This document shows positions 24,501 through 34,408 of a stretch of DNA of 64,000 nucleotides, piece after piece (within the stretch, counting starts at the first letter, position 1; each line of letters begins with the position of its first letter). The stretch covers positions 5,394,494 to 5,458,493 of the forward strand of contig NC_092661.1 of assembly GCF_032118995.1 (NCBI RefSeq), given 5' to 3'. The translations under genes were made by a program, and so were the position numbers. The notes beneath the pieces are model-generated. The model did no database searches, was not told the DNA's origin, and worked only from the letters and a program-made list of their open reading frames with translations. The stretch comes from Asterias amurensis. Its lineage: Eukaryota > Echinodermata > Asteroidea > Forcipulatida > Asteriidae.

Positions 24501-27159
24501 CCCCGACGGTTGCCTACTATGTCACGTAAAAGCGAGTATAATTATAGGAAAACGAATGTTCGACCCAAATGGAGCACAGCAATAAGGCTAACAAATGAAT
24601 GGAAAATTTTTAAACAGACAATTTAATTTCGTAACAGTTTCTGTATATTCTACACAAACAAAATCCTTCATCCAATTCATTTTCGAAATCTTTGTATCAA
24701 AGTTTTATAGAGGTTGTATTTTGTTTTTGAGTAACTATGCGTCAATTCATTTTACTGACAGATGAGCGTTTGACAGGTGCCATCGTCAGAGCAGGCACAG
24801 GTAGCGGAATTTTAAATAATGCCGCATGTGGATTACCAGTGACAACCGACCAAGCATCGATCCCTGGGGCACACATACAGTTTGTATGCGACCCTCCCGT
24901 GATGGCCCGATACGTCAGTGTGGACAACGAAAACTGCTTGAGTGGACCAGGCAACAACGTATTAACTCTGTGCGAAGTGATGGTAGAAGAGTACCCGAGG
25001 GAAGACTGCTCTTATATGGCAATTAATGAATCACGTAAGTTAATATTTTTATTGTTATGTTATGTTGCGGGAGTACTATTGGACTACTACTAATAATACT
25101 TCTTAGTATGGTACATAATGACTTCAAATACAACGCCCATATCCGTCACTCAGTGACGGTCGAGGCGCTATACAACACCCGATGTTCCTGTAAAGACTTC
25201 ATTTGAAGTTTGATACGTTCTCTATTTGTATAGCACCATTGGTTGCAAGGTGCTAAGACGCAGTATGCAGCCGCTCAAACCAAGGACACTTGCTGGTAAA
25301 GTGTACTTGGCTCATTCACACTCAGAAAAATATTTACACAAGTTGTGTAAAAAAAACCATGTTTTAGAGGCAGGGGGTGAACCTGCTAACAGTTAGGTAA
25401 ACTTTTACCAGTTCGTTGCAGGGTAAAACTTACACAACAAATACTTACAAACTTACTTCGTTTAGGAGTAAACATATTTACCTAAATTTTAAGTAAACGC
25501 TAGATATGTAAAATATTACACATTGATTGTGTAAACCTTACACTTTTATGACATGTAAAACTATTCCGCGTTACCCTTTGTATGGGTTAAAACTTTAATT
25601 TACCTTATAGCTGTGTAATTATTATTATTTTACTGTTTGTTTAGGTAAAATGTTTACTTGGATTGTGTGTAGTCGTACTCAATTACATATTTTTACCGTT
25701 GTACCCTTTTCCCGTCTGAACGTTTGAGTGAGGCCTTACTGCCTGTTTGTGCTCGTCGAGCAAAAGTTACAAGCATGGGGATTTTGCTCCTTGATGGACG
25801 TAATGAAAGGTGAGTTTCTCAAAAACAATTGCGATCTGCAGTCATATACACAGATTGATGTGTGTCGTATTATTATTTGTTAGTTTTTACAACCATTTTG
25901 GCCTACATTTTTGTCATAAACGTGAAGATGTCTGCAGCGCTATAAAGTGGGCATGTGTTGTAACGTGTTGCAACATGTTGTTTTGTTATAGCAGCACTAT
26001 AGCGCTGAAGACATCTTCAAGTTCATGGCAAACATGTAGGTCAGAAAGGTTGTAAAAACTAACAAATAATAATACGACACACATCAGTAGATATGACTGT
26101 AGATCGTAACAACTTTTGAGAAACTCACCTTTTAATATACGTCCACCCAGGAGCAAAAATCTCCATTCTTGTTACTTTTGCTCGACGAGCACGAACGACA
26201 TGACTGCATGGACTGAGACGTTAGCAACTTGTCACGCAGACGCGCGTGCGCACACGAGGGGAAAAACAAAAAACATAACTTGCATGTAAACACCGGATTC
26301 TTTTCACAGTTCCTAGTAAGACCTACCAATGCCATGTAAAGTTTCTCTTTACTTCGGTAAATCTTACATAACTTTGGTTAACTGCAATACTTACTCTCAA
26401 AACATGTATATATTTTTTTACACTACAAATCAGTACATATTTTGGCCGTGTTTTACTTAATTTAGGTAGTTTCTTACACAACTTTTTTTACATAACATCT
26501 TTTTACCATTTGTTTTCTGAGTGCACATGAGTTTCGCAACACACGTGGTGAGAACAACGGCTTCATGTTTTACCCGAAGGAAGAAGCAATCGTGGTCAAG
26601 TGTCTTGGTTAGGACACATGACTGTGTCACCGCCGGGACTAACACACACTATGTTGTTTAGAAACACAATATTATATTGAGTCCGGTGCTCTTAACCGCT
26701 ATAGGCCTTGTCACGACAAAAGTCGTTTGCTTACTGCGACCAGACAACGTACTTATGAAAAGAATCTGTAAAGACAACTATCATTAAAAAAAAAAAAAAA
26801 CATTGCTGGCAATTTAATGTTTTACTTTAATTTGCTTGCATTTTCTTCTGACCTTCTTTTCAGGTTTGCCTTCATCTTCATCAACTTTGGACACGTCATT
26901 CGCCATTGCTGGTATGACGTCCTCACTGCTTCTCGAAGGGAAATGTATTGTCGGCCCACGCGCTCTGTCGGTCCTTCACATGACGTCACTCATACGCTGT
27001 TTCCAGCGTTGTTTAAACATGAAAGACGAGTGTTTGTCTTTCGACTACGTTAAAACTTCTGGTCAATGCAGGCTCTACGATGTTAAGCCTGGAGACTTGA
27101 TTGTAGATGACCAGCCAGGTTGCAAAGTGTACGTGGTGGTCAGTTCGTGGCTGAAATAG
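18551..27159 (+). CDS. Secreted F-type lectin with PAN/apple-like domain
   Basis: Five exons: 18551-18656, 23545-23676, 23999-24088, 24762-25034 and 26864-27159 (TAG). All introns are GT/AG and phase 1, and together they give 298 residues. Residues 1 to about 32 are a signal peptide (VIFLFGILVWF core). Residues 36-187 form an F-type lectin (fucolectin) domain: the family signature HX26RXDX4R is exact with H78, R105, D107 and R112, next to the typical PWWKVDLG and NRGDCC blocks with adjacent C108-C109. These residues bind fucose in the family, so fucosylated glycan recognition outside the cell is the likely role, as in innate defence or fertilisation. Residues 228-287 carry Cys at 228, 246, 250, 257, 269 and 287 with an ECLSFDY block, as in PAN/apple domains that mediate protein or sugar contacts. 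The start at 18551 is chosen because it directly precedes the signal peptide; an in-frame ATG lies at 18467. A candidate AATAAA lies at 27485. Confidence 0.85.
18783..19156. repeat. MITE, related TTAA family
   Basis: The termini GGTTAAAGCCATTGGACCCT and TATAATGGCTTTAACC are inverted repeats with TTAA at the edge, and CTTTCGGTA and its complement follow inside. It resembles the main MITE family in design but differs in sequence. It lies in the first lectin intron. Confidence 0.7.
19209..19591. repeat. Whole single-copy MITE, TTAA family
   Basis: TTAA-AGGCAGTGGACACTATTGG on the left and CCAATAGTGTCCACTGCCT-TTAA on the right make a terminal inverted repeat with TTAA on both sides. The centre has a GAGACCTCAG / CTTGAGGTCTCG hairpin. 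I use this copy as the reference for the other fragments in the window. It has no coding content. Confidence 0.85.
19887..20047 (+). repeat. Short direct repeat pair
   Basis: AGGTTTGAGGTGCGACTAGT followed by CGAGT occurs at about 19890 and again at about 20024. The spacer contains a further CACTAGTC word. The rest of 19592-20930 shows no gene or family I recognise. Confidence 0.6.
20932..21600 (+). repeat. About 130-bp tandem repeat, five to six units
   Basis: The block GGTCAACCGGAAGTG followed by ACCATATCTCAAGAACTA recurs with starts near 21052, 21181, 21311 and 21436 and a decayed copy near 21550. Each unit also carries CAGTTATAGACTCCTT and GTGACCTCAAGTTGACC. It lies in the first lectin intron. 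No open frame spans it. Confidence 0.85.
22438..22864. repeat. Two adjoining MITE remnants, TTAA family
   Basis: One shortened copy runs 22438-22577 (ends GTCCACTGCCTTTAA) and a second runs from the shared TTAA at 22574 to 22864. Both keep family termini but lack large internal parts. The region 21640-22437 before them has no recognised gene. Confidence 0.65.
22910..23510 (-). repeat. tRNA-derived SINE interrupted by a palindromic MITE
   Basis: It shares design and words with the SINE at 25090-26720: GTCTGTCACTC, an AACATCCAATGT block, GTGGTGGGAACAACAGCT and a tRNA-like head (reverse strand) ending near GAGCCCGGTGCTCTTGG. The head lies at the right, so the SINE is on the minus strand. It is split by the palindrome at 23141-23288. 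Confidence 0.6.
23141..23288. repeat. Palindromic MITE
   Basis: GGGTCGATTTCACAAAGAGT at the left pairs with CTCTTTGTGAAATCCACCCC at the right, and TTAGGACTAGTCCTAA words fill the arms. It is a nearly complete 148-bp palindrome inserted in the surrounding SINE. Confidence 0.85.
25090..26720 (-). repeat. tRNA-derived SINE split by a 1.2-kb foldback element
   Basis: The body lies at 25090-25318 (ATCCGTCACTCAGTGACG, CAACACCCGATGTTCCTG) and the tRNA-like head at about 26524-26720 (GGTGAGAACAACGGCT, GAGTCCGGTGCTCTTAACCG). The interruption is the foldback element at 25319-26523. It lies in the last lectin intron. Confidence 0.65.
25319..26523. mobile_element. Foldback DNA element
   Basis: The termini are CACTCAGAAAA and TTTTCTGAGTG. 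Large inverted arms lie inside: GCTCGTCGAGCAAAAGTTAC (near 25750) pairs with GTTACTTTTGCTCGACGAGC (near 26170), and GGTGAGTTTCTCAAAA with TTTTGAGAAACTCACC (25809 and 26116). The centre near 25960-25985 has short CAACATGTTG hairpins. Outer arms carry many TTTACAC / GTGTAAA words. No transposase frame is seen. Confidence 0.8.
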
Positions 27160-27878
27160 AAATTATTTACAGGTTGAAACTTTTGTCGGGTCAACTGGGT
27201 AGAATTTTTTTGACACTCGTTTTATCATACCATTATGATGCCATTATTAAAAACTACAACACAGCAGAGCTGCCATAGTAAGCTGCCGATCGCACGAAAG
27301 ACAAGTTATGACTAACATAAACCGATGTTAGGGGTGGGGACATTAATGCAAGTGTATGCATTTGACCACACTGCCTACTTGGTTTGATATTGGAATGCAA
27401 GGGGGGATCATGTTGGATGGGGGCTTACTGGGAAGAGAAGCGAAACGGCTGGTTGGTTGAGGGGTCGGAGGGGTTGATTAGCCCAATAAAAAACAAAACA
27501 TTCGTTTAGATAACTAAAGTTTTAACGCCAATTCAGTCTAGCGCCCTCTTGAGGTCGCTCTTGGTTCACTTCATGTTATGACTTCTCTGTAATAGTTAGG
27601 GAGTATTCCTATTCTGTTGGCAGTATTAAAAGCCGTAGTTTCTCATGAAAACGAGTTATACTTTGATCGTGTCTGTTTAGACATCCAACTACTTCTCTCC
27701 TAGTGGCGTAATAACTGTAGTTTTGGAAAAAGCTATTAAACTTGTTTATACTTCCGCTGTTCTAGCTCATTCAATTGGAATCAGTGTTTTTCTCCCTATA
27801 ATAAGTCTAGATTAATATAACAATCCATAATACTCTGAACCATACGTCAAATAATTTGCAATTCTTTATAGCACATGC
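27160..27878. other. Intergenic stretch after the lectin gene
   Basis: Only the candidate lectin poly(A) signal AATAAA at 27485-27490 is noted. No open frame, repeat family or RNA gene is recognised. Confidence 0.5.
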
Positions 27879-28598
27879 AATAGACTGTGCAAGTCTCGCG
27901 CGGATTTGAACTTCCGGGACCATTGTGGTCCCAACCTTATGGAGTTTTAAGTTGGGGAGATTTTGTTTTGTCCATTACTTTAGTTTAATGTAGTTTATGA
28001 CCATAAAAATGACACATGTTGTTAAAAATGTAATACTAATTAACATCATATATAAAAGTAAAAATAAAGTCAACATAATAACGAAGAAAAACCGATATTT
28101 AAACTTGACCTCAGGTCAGGTTACTTGGTAAAAATTAAGAATTTCTGCCCATCTCCGATCACGAAACTTACGCAGACGCTTGTTTTGGTCACGCGGGTTG
28201 AAAAGCTTTTTCATTAGTCGTTTAGGCGTCGGCTTCCTCTTTAAACTGCGTCACGCGTTTATCTAACGCCCTTGCGACCATCGTGCGTCCGCGTATAAAC
28301 CAGCTTTTAGCAGTTTCACATTCGGGCGTAGATTTACAAAAGGGGTTTCAAAAAATTTAAGATCAAACAAACATCCTTGTCCCAGAGTTTTACTTTTGTC
28401 CATACATAGACTTTAACCGATAATTGTGTGTTTGTTTAAAAAGCTAAAACTAATTTAAACAAGCTCTATAGGGTTTTTTTGTTGTTCAGATTCAGCATTA
28501 AGAATAAATTAAAGCAAAGATTTGATTCATAAAAAAATAAAGTTCTTCAGTTGTCGTGTTTTCTCGCTCCGGTGCGCGCGAGACTTGCACAGTCTATT
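27879..28598. mobile_element. 720-bp inverted-repeat element
   Basis: AATAGACTGTGCAAGTCTCG at the left (through 27902) is matched by its exact complement at 28575-28598, a 24-bp terminal inverted repeat. The interior has no open frame with recognisable content. Nothing recognised lies between 28599 and 29357. Confidence 0.75.
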
Positions 28599-29357
28599 TT
28601 CCGGTTCTGTTTACACAGGGCTACATGTATATGATTTCACTTTTCCATGTACACATAAAAGTACAATCTCATGGTTAATGTTTTGTCTTTCTATTAGAGA
28701 CAAGGGTGAGCGATTAATCAAATTTGTAACACGACATGGAACAGCTTTGCCCAGCAATATTTCTTTGTGGCCGTCACGTTTAAAGTTGTTTTATGGTATA
28801 TATGGTAAAAACTTTGGTCAATATTGTAGGAGTAACGTTGTCTGTATTAATTGTTGCAACATTAGCGCGTCGTCTTTAAGTGATCACGTTATAGTATTGT
28901 ACAAACTGTAGTATTCAAATTGTAACAGCTAAGTTGTCTCGTCAACTTTAACAGCTAATAGATTTAATTTACTTTGAATCGGTGAATTATTCATCCTTAC
29001 ACCATAAGTTAACAGCTGGTTAGGATGGTTTTCATTTTCATTTAATACATAATTAGTAAAGTTGTAATAATGAAACCAACCATTCGTAGAGCGTTGCGAT
29101 CACCTGGTCATTTTAATGGAAAAGTAAGCCTTAAATCAAAAATTAAATGCGTACATTGTTTCAAACAGCAGTATTAAATAGAGTTGTGAAGACTCATTCT
29201 ATGAATGTAGCTTTATTTTGTTATTATTTTTTTCCCGCAATTGTTGCAATAAAATCGTCTCTTAAAGAAAAAACTCGCTTGAGTGAACAAACAAAATCGT
29301 GTACTGGCAATTTATTAGCATTAAATTAAGTGTGCGTTACAATTAGATACATTTAAG

Positions 29358-29515
29358 TTAAAGGCAGTGGACACTATTGGTAATTACTCAAAATAATTAT
29401 TAGCATAAAACCTTACTTGGTAACATGTAATGGGTAGAGGTTGATAGTATATAACATTGTGAGAAACGGCTCCCTCTGAAGTAATGTAGTTTTCAAGAAA
29501 GAAGTAATTTTCCAT
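29358..29515 (+). repeat. Left part of MITE, TTAA family
   Basis: It starts TTAAAGGCAGTGGACACTAT and runs through GAGAAACGGCTCCC to about TAATTTTCCA, where family similarity ends. Confidence 0.75.
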
Positions 29516-29852
29516 GCTTTGCCAGATTCTTGTTATAAATTACTAGAAGCATGGTTCCAGTTTCAAAAGATAGCCAAGGTTTTAGTATTGTTTAAAATTT
29601 GAGTCTTTTTGGGTAATTTTTGTTTAGAAGTTATAAGTCCCTATAATGTCTAATATAAAAAATGCATCACGTTCACGGCTAATGGTAATTACTATAGCGA
29701 TTATTTGTGTAAAGGCTAAAAATAGCTTTTCAAGGTTTGTGTGTGGCTCAATGCTCTATAATGACTAATTGCAAAGGCAATTAATTTTCGACAATACCAT
29801 TATGATTAAAGACAATTTAATGGAGTGTGTTAATAAATGAACGTTTTCAGGT

Positions 29853-30245
29853 TTAAAGGCTGTGGACAATATTGGTAATGACTCAAAATAATGTTTAGCA
29901 TAAAAACTTACTTGGTAACGAGTAATGGAGAGCTGTGTTGATCTAGTTTAATTAATACCTTGTGAGAAACGGCTCCCTCTGAATTATTTTAGTTTTCGAG
30001 AAAGAAGTTATTTACCACGAATTTGCTGTCGAGACCTCAGATTTAGAATTTGAGGTCTCGAAATCAAGCATCTGAAAACACATAACATCGTGTGACAAGG
30101 GTGATTTTTATTTCATTCATATTTGCAACTTCGACGACCAATTGAGCGCAAATTTTCACAGGTTTGATATTTTATGCATAAGTTGAGATACACCAAGTAG
30201 GAAGACTGGTCTTTGACAATTACCAGTAGTGTCCAGTGTCTTTAA
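29853..30245. repeat. Whole MITE copy, TTAA family
   Basis: TTAA-AGGCTGTGGACAATATTGG at the left and CCAGTAGTGTCCAGTGTCT-TTAA at the right, with the central GAGACCTCAG hairpin. A poly-G run at 30302-30314 and a poly-C run at about 30643-30657 follow; the rest of 30246-30808 has no recognised feature. Confidence 0.8.
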
Positions 30246-30808
30246 GGGCTAAATTATGCACCATGATTGCGTCGACATTTTACAAGTCAATTGTGTAGAG
30301 CCGGGGGGGGGGGGGTGGTGATGATTATATGAAACAAGGCTATCAAGTTTTATGTTGATGTTACTTTAGGCTAGCGAGGTTTCATCCTACCGTATGTAAC
30401 AGTGTATTGCTTCAGCTGGGGGTCCAGCTATAGCTAGTAATACATAATGGCACACAGCGCTCATTACTTTGCGGTTGCCGATGTTTTCAGAGCCGTGCAG
30501 TTCTCGTAGGTGAATACCAGAAGTAGCCTAAAATTGTACAACTTGCGCACTATGTTGTGACATTTTAGGCCCGTGGGCGTCAAAATCAGCAACTCGTTCA
30601 GAGTTGTGTAAATTTACGTTCAAAGTATTGGCCAATATGCTGACCCCCCCCCCCCCCGGCCTCAATGTAGATGCGAGAGCTGTCGAGAAAACTCCGTACT
30701 CCTGCATTCCTGCCTGGGTACCAATAATTTGTACCGTTTACCGCGGCGAGATAGTAAGTCACTCTTTTGGGAAATTACCATTAAATTAGTCTTCAAGACG
30801 AGTCATAG

Positions 30809-30970
30809 TGGGTGCGTTCGTTTAGCTTCCCTGGGTTGACCCCGGTGTGTGGCGTTTTTTTTTTCCCAGGACGAGTGTGTGCAGATAATTACCCACGTTC
30901 GTCCTGGTAAAAAACAAACTGCTACGCACCGGCCGGGGGTCGACCCAGGGGAGCTTAACGAACGCACCCA
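30809..30970. repeat. Palindromic MITE, GGTGCGTTCG family
   Basis: GGGTGCGTTCGTTTAGCTTC pairs with GAGCTTAACGAACGCACCC, and CCTGGGTTGACCCCGG with the GGGGGTCGACCCAGG of the other arm. A relative closes the window at 63717-63972. Confidence 0.8.
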
Positions 30971-31282
30971 GTTATAGATGTAATGCTTTGTTGGGTTGTG
31001 GCCTATTTACGATTTCGTTGTTTTACGAAGTACATAAAATAGGTCCAACTCTGGAGTATGACAAAACTGAATGATGAAAATGCAACTTTATCCGACTTCT
31101 CCACATTAAAATATTGTAGAAAAAGGGCCAAAAAAACCTGCCTGACCGGATGCTGCCTGATATGGGCCTATACCTTTGACTTCGAATTAGGTTCAAATGA
31201 GATTTGCATTCAAATCACACGTAGATGCACACGTTGGATACGTTTGTTAAGCTTACAAGTATAAGTAAAACTTGCACGAGAG

Positions 31283-32397
31283 CGTTCGATTGGCAATAAC
31301 GTGATACTCGTGTCTATACCCTGTTGTCAGCTACCACAGCCCTAAACTTGATTTCAAGTCTGAGGCTGCGGTTGTTTCTCTGCATCAGCCTCGCGGAATT
31401 CCCCCGCAGCGTTTGATTGGCAATAACGTGATGTTGGGCGCGATCTGTCAATCTGCGCGATCGGTCGATCGCGCTGCGCTATTGAAAGATCAAAATTAAG
31501 ATCAATTGGTCGCGCAGCAATCGGTCGATCGCGCAACAGTCGGTCGATCGCGCAACAATCGGTCGATCGCGCTATGAACATCTTTGCGCGATTGACCGAT
31601 CGTGCTACGAGTATTTTTCCCGTTATCAGCCGATTGCGCAGGAAAGGCTTTGCGCGATCTGTCGATCGTGCAGGAATGGGTTTGCGCGATCGACCGATAG
31701 TGCAGGAAAAGTTTTGCGCGATCAACCGATCGTGCAGGAAAAAAAATTGCGCGATCTACCGATCGTGCAGGAATGGGTTTGTGCGATCGACCGATCGTGC
31801 AGGAATGGTTTCGCGCGTTCGAACGATCGTGCAGGTAAACCATTCCTTAGGGCGATTTCTCAGAGCAATCAAATTCATGGCAAGACAAATTTTCAGTATC
31901 ACCATAGTGATTTATTTTGTGACGTCAAACTTTAGTTAGCAACTACGATTGATTTGCAGTTACGATCAATCTTACATCTTTGTGAATTCGGCCCCTGTAC
32001 AATCGGCCGACCGCGCAAAACCATTCCCGCACAATCGGCCGATCGCGCAAAACCATTCCTGCACAATCGGCCGATCGCGCCGAGCCAAACCCGCACGATC
32101 AGTAGATCGCGCATGTTCGTTGCCGAATGTTGCGCGATCGACCGATTGTTACGCGATCGACCGATTGTTGCGCGATCTACCGATTGTTGCGCGATCGACC
32201 GATTGCTGCGCGATCAATAGATATTTCAATAGCGCAGTGCGATCGGTCGATAGCGCAGCGCGATCGGTTGTTCGCGCAGATTGAACGATAGCGCCCAACA
32301 TCTATACCCGGTTGTCAGCTACCACAGCCATAGACTTGATTTCAAGTCTGAGGCTGCGGTTGTTTCTCTGCATCAGCCTCGCGGAATTCCCCCGCAG
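31283..32397 (+). repeat. 127-bp tandem duplication, second copy interrupted
   Basis: Copy 1 is 31283-31409. Copy 2 starts at 31410 with CGTTTGATTGGCAATAACGT, is broken at 31432 by the GATC-rich element, and resumes at 32302 with CTATACCCGGTTGTCAGC to 32397. The shared inner block GAGGCTGCGGTTGTTTCTCT is near identical, so duplication and insertion look recent. Confidence 0.8.
31433..32299. mobile_element. GATC-rich foldback element
   Basis: The termini are GTTGGGCGC and GCGCCCAAC, flanked by AT on both sides (31431-31432 and 32300-32301). The arms consist almost wholly of 17-30-bp units with the core GCGCGATCGGTCGATCGCGC or variants, inverted about a centre near 31870. The window is otherwise AT-rich, so base composition jumps here. 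Several overlapping open frames across it encode only RSVDRAKPF-type repeat text on both strands and are not genes. Confidence 0.8.
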
Positions 32398-32649
32398 TTT
32401 TGCCATCACACGCTATACATCTTTTTTTGTTGATAAACAGACTGCCTTTGTTGGCATGGACGGCCAAATGTTAGTAAAACTTTGTTGGGTTTAAGTGTAA
32501 ACACACAATATTAAATTCCAAACGTTATAGTGTCACCGTCGGCACAATATTGGATTCTGCAAACAGGAAACTAATTGTATTGTTTACTAACGGGTCTGCT
32601 TACAAGTAAAATCATCAGGAAATGTTCTAAGATGATGATCAAGATGGAG

Positions 32650-33225
32650 ACAGCATAATAAAGGTCTATAACAATCTGACACAGCAACATTTATTGACAA
32701 CTATTGGAACAAGTGACAGTATACTGATAATGATACTCAGTTTTTATAGCGATTTGTACACCGTGTCTCAAAGCGCTTGCAACATTATTACCCCTGATCA
32801 CTGGGCCCTTTCATTCCTTAAACTGTTACAGCTCCTTGGGAGTATACAGCCTGTGCTGCCCAATATGTAGCGCACTAAAACCAATCGTACGAACCATCGC
32901 TGTCATTTACCCTTGGGTGGAGAGAGGCAAAGTGTCTTGCTCAGGGACACAGGTGTTACGCACGGGATTCGAACCCACACTCTGCTGAACAGAAACACCA
33001 GAGCTTGAGTTTCGTGCTCTTTAGGCCAAGTCACACTGCAGCGATAACGACAACGATAACGATAACGACGAAAAGAGAACGCATTTTATTGGTTGAATTG
33101 CTCCACGCAGAATACGAGCACGCTTATTCAACCAATCGAGGGCGTACATTTGCAACGTTCTCGTTTTCGTTATCGTTATCGAGGCCAGTGTGACCGGGCC
33201 TTTATCCACTCGGCCACGACACCCA
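32650..33225 (-). repeat. tRNA-derived SINE
   Basis: Read on the minus strand, the head gives GGGTGTCGTGGCCGAGTGG (A-box region) and GGGTTCGAATCCCGTGCG (B box), as in a long-variable-arm Leu/Ser-type tRNA. The body then continues to 32650 with the words shared with 8490-8780. A 179-bp MITE interrupts the head between the two boxes, so this copy cannot be a working Pol III gene. Confidence 0.8.
33023..33201. repeat. MITE inside the SINE head
   Basis: AGGCCAAGTCACACTG...CGATAACGACAACGATAACG at the left pairs with CGTTATCGTTATCG...CAGTGTGACCGGGCCT at the right. The inner ATTGGTTGAAT / ATTCAACCAAT words also pair. Confidence 0.8.
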
Positions 33226-33544
33226 CCGACAACAAGGCAGAGTACACTCGGTGGTTAAACAAAAATGGTGATATAATGCTTAACGGAAGTTTTTGCAATC
33301 AAAGTTCCTTTTCCTGTGGACGCGTTTCTCATAACAAAGTCAATGAATTTGGTTAGTTTCTATTTGAAGAGGAAGTTGATAGCAGAATAGGAATGTATAT
33401 AAGCTGAATCAATACTATTTTGAGTAACGACCAATAGTGTCCACTGCATTTAATGTTATTATAGATCCGTACACATTGTGCCCTCATCAATCCAATACTT
33501 GTCTGGCTATTGAAACAATACTGTGATGTACAAAAGCTCCAAAA

Positions 33545-33595
33545 ACAATGCAGGCTGCTGCTGCTTATGTCATTTTCAGCAGCAGCCTGCATTGT
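33545..33595. other. Perfect 19-bp hairpin
   Basis: ACAATGCAGGCTGCTGCTG (33545-33563) and its exact complement (33577-33595) surround a 13-nt loop. It is not visibly part of a transposon. It could be a small foldback or a microRNA-like precursor; the stem is short for the latter. Confidence 0.5.
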
Positions 33596-33659
33596 AATTA
33601 CAGTGGTTTGTTAGACAACACATCACCTTCAAAACATCAATGAACATGCGCAATATTAT

Positions 33660-33850
33660 TATTTTTTTTACCCATATACACATAATGTGTGAAGCACTGT
33701 ATACTCAGTACTTTCCCGAGTCCTGTGAAAAAAATCACAGGCATTTTACTCGGGTGGGATTCTAACCCACGACCTTTGTAATTCTAGAGCAGTGTCATAC
33801 CAACTAGACCACCGAGATTGCCCGGTAGCTAGAGGCAGTTCGAATCCTAA
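33660..33850 (-). repeat. tRNA-derived SINE, second family
   Basis: On the minus strand it reads CTCGGTGGTCTAGTTGGTAT (A-box region) and GTCGTGGGTTAGAATCCCAC (B-box region), followed by ACCCGAGTAAAATGCC and a TTTTTTTCACAGGACTCGG hairpin. The B box deviates (TTAGAATCC) and the acceptor stem does not pair, so I call it a SINE rather than a tRNA gene. Nothing else is recognised up to 34408. Confidence 0.7.
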
Positions 33851-34408
33851 AAAAAAACAAAAACAAATATTCTTTATTCTTAAAAAAATATTTAAACATT
33901 AAAGTCTGGCAATTTATGTACATGTTGCGTTCGGCTATTTATGTCATCCTTTAAAACCATGTGGCTTCATAGCTGAGCAAATTTGGGAAGTATATAACGT
34001 GAAATGCAATGGGTCAGGTTAATCAGAAAAAAATTGGGTAATGGTTCCCATTTTTCTTTTTGTTTAAAGAGAAGTGAGACTATGTTTGTTATATTATAGC
34101 TGAGACACGTGGGATACACGTGTTTCCAGATAGTACTACCGTTTTACCCGTGTTAATGGTTAATGCTTGGCACAAATGCTTCAAGTGAAATTACATTACA
34201 ATTATTACGTAATCAATGTAGTGCAACAATATATGCAAGGCAGATGTCACCCTAAAAGCAGTACATTTTGAAATAGGAGTCAGTTAAACGAAAGATGTAA
34301 AACTGTTTTGTCTCGTGTGAACATAAGACATATAAAACAAAGATGGATAAGGTTTGTCCAGCTTGGAAAACACGGAAGCATTGATAGATTTTTAAAAACA
34401 AAATGTCA

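Noticed and set aside
28522-28911. 129-codon open frame
   Set aside because: It crosses the right terminus of the 720-bp inverted-repeat element and has low-complexity, transposon-flank content.
31354-32284. Overlapping open frames encoding RSVDRAKPF-type repeats
   Set aside because: They occur on both strands and in several frames of the GATC-rich foldback element and reflect its base repeats.
32945-33225. A Leu/Ser-type tRNA gene
   Set aside because: The head is split by a MITE and joined to a SINE body shared with 8490-8780.
33725-33830. A possible functional tRNA gene on the minus strand
   Set aside because: The acceptor arms do not pair, the B box deviates and the text continues into a SINE body.
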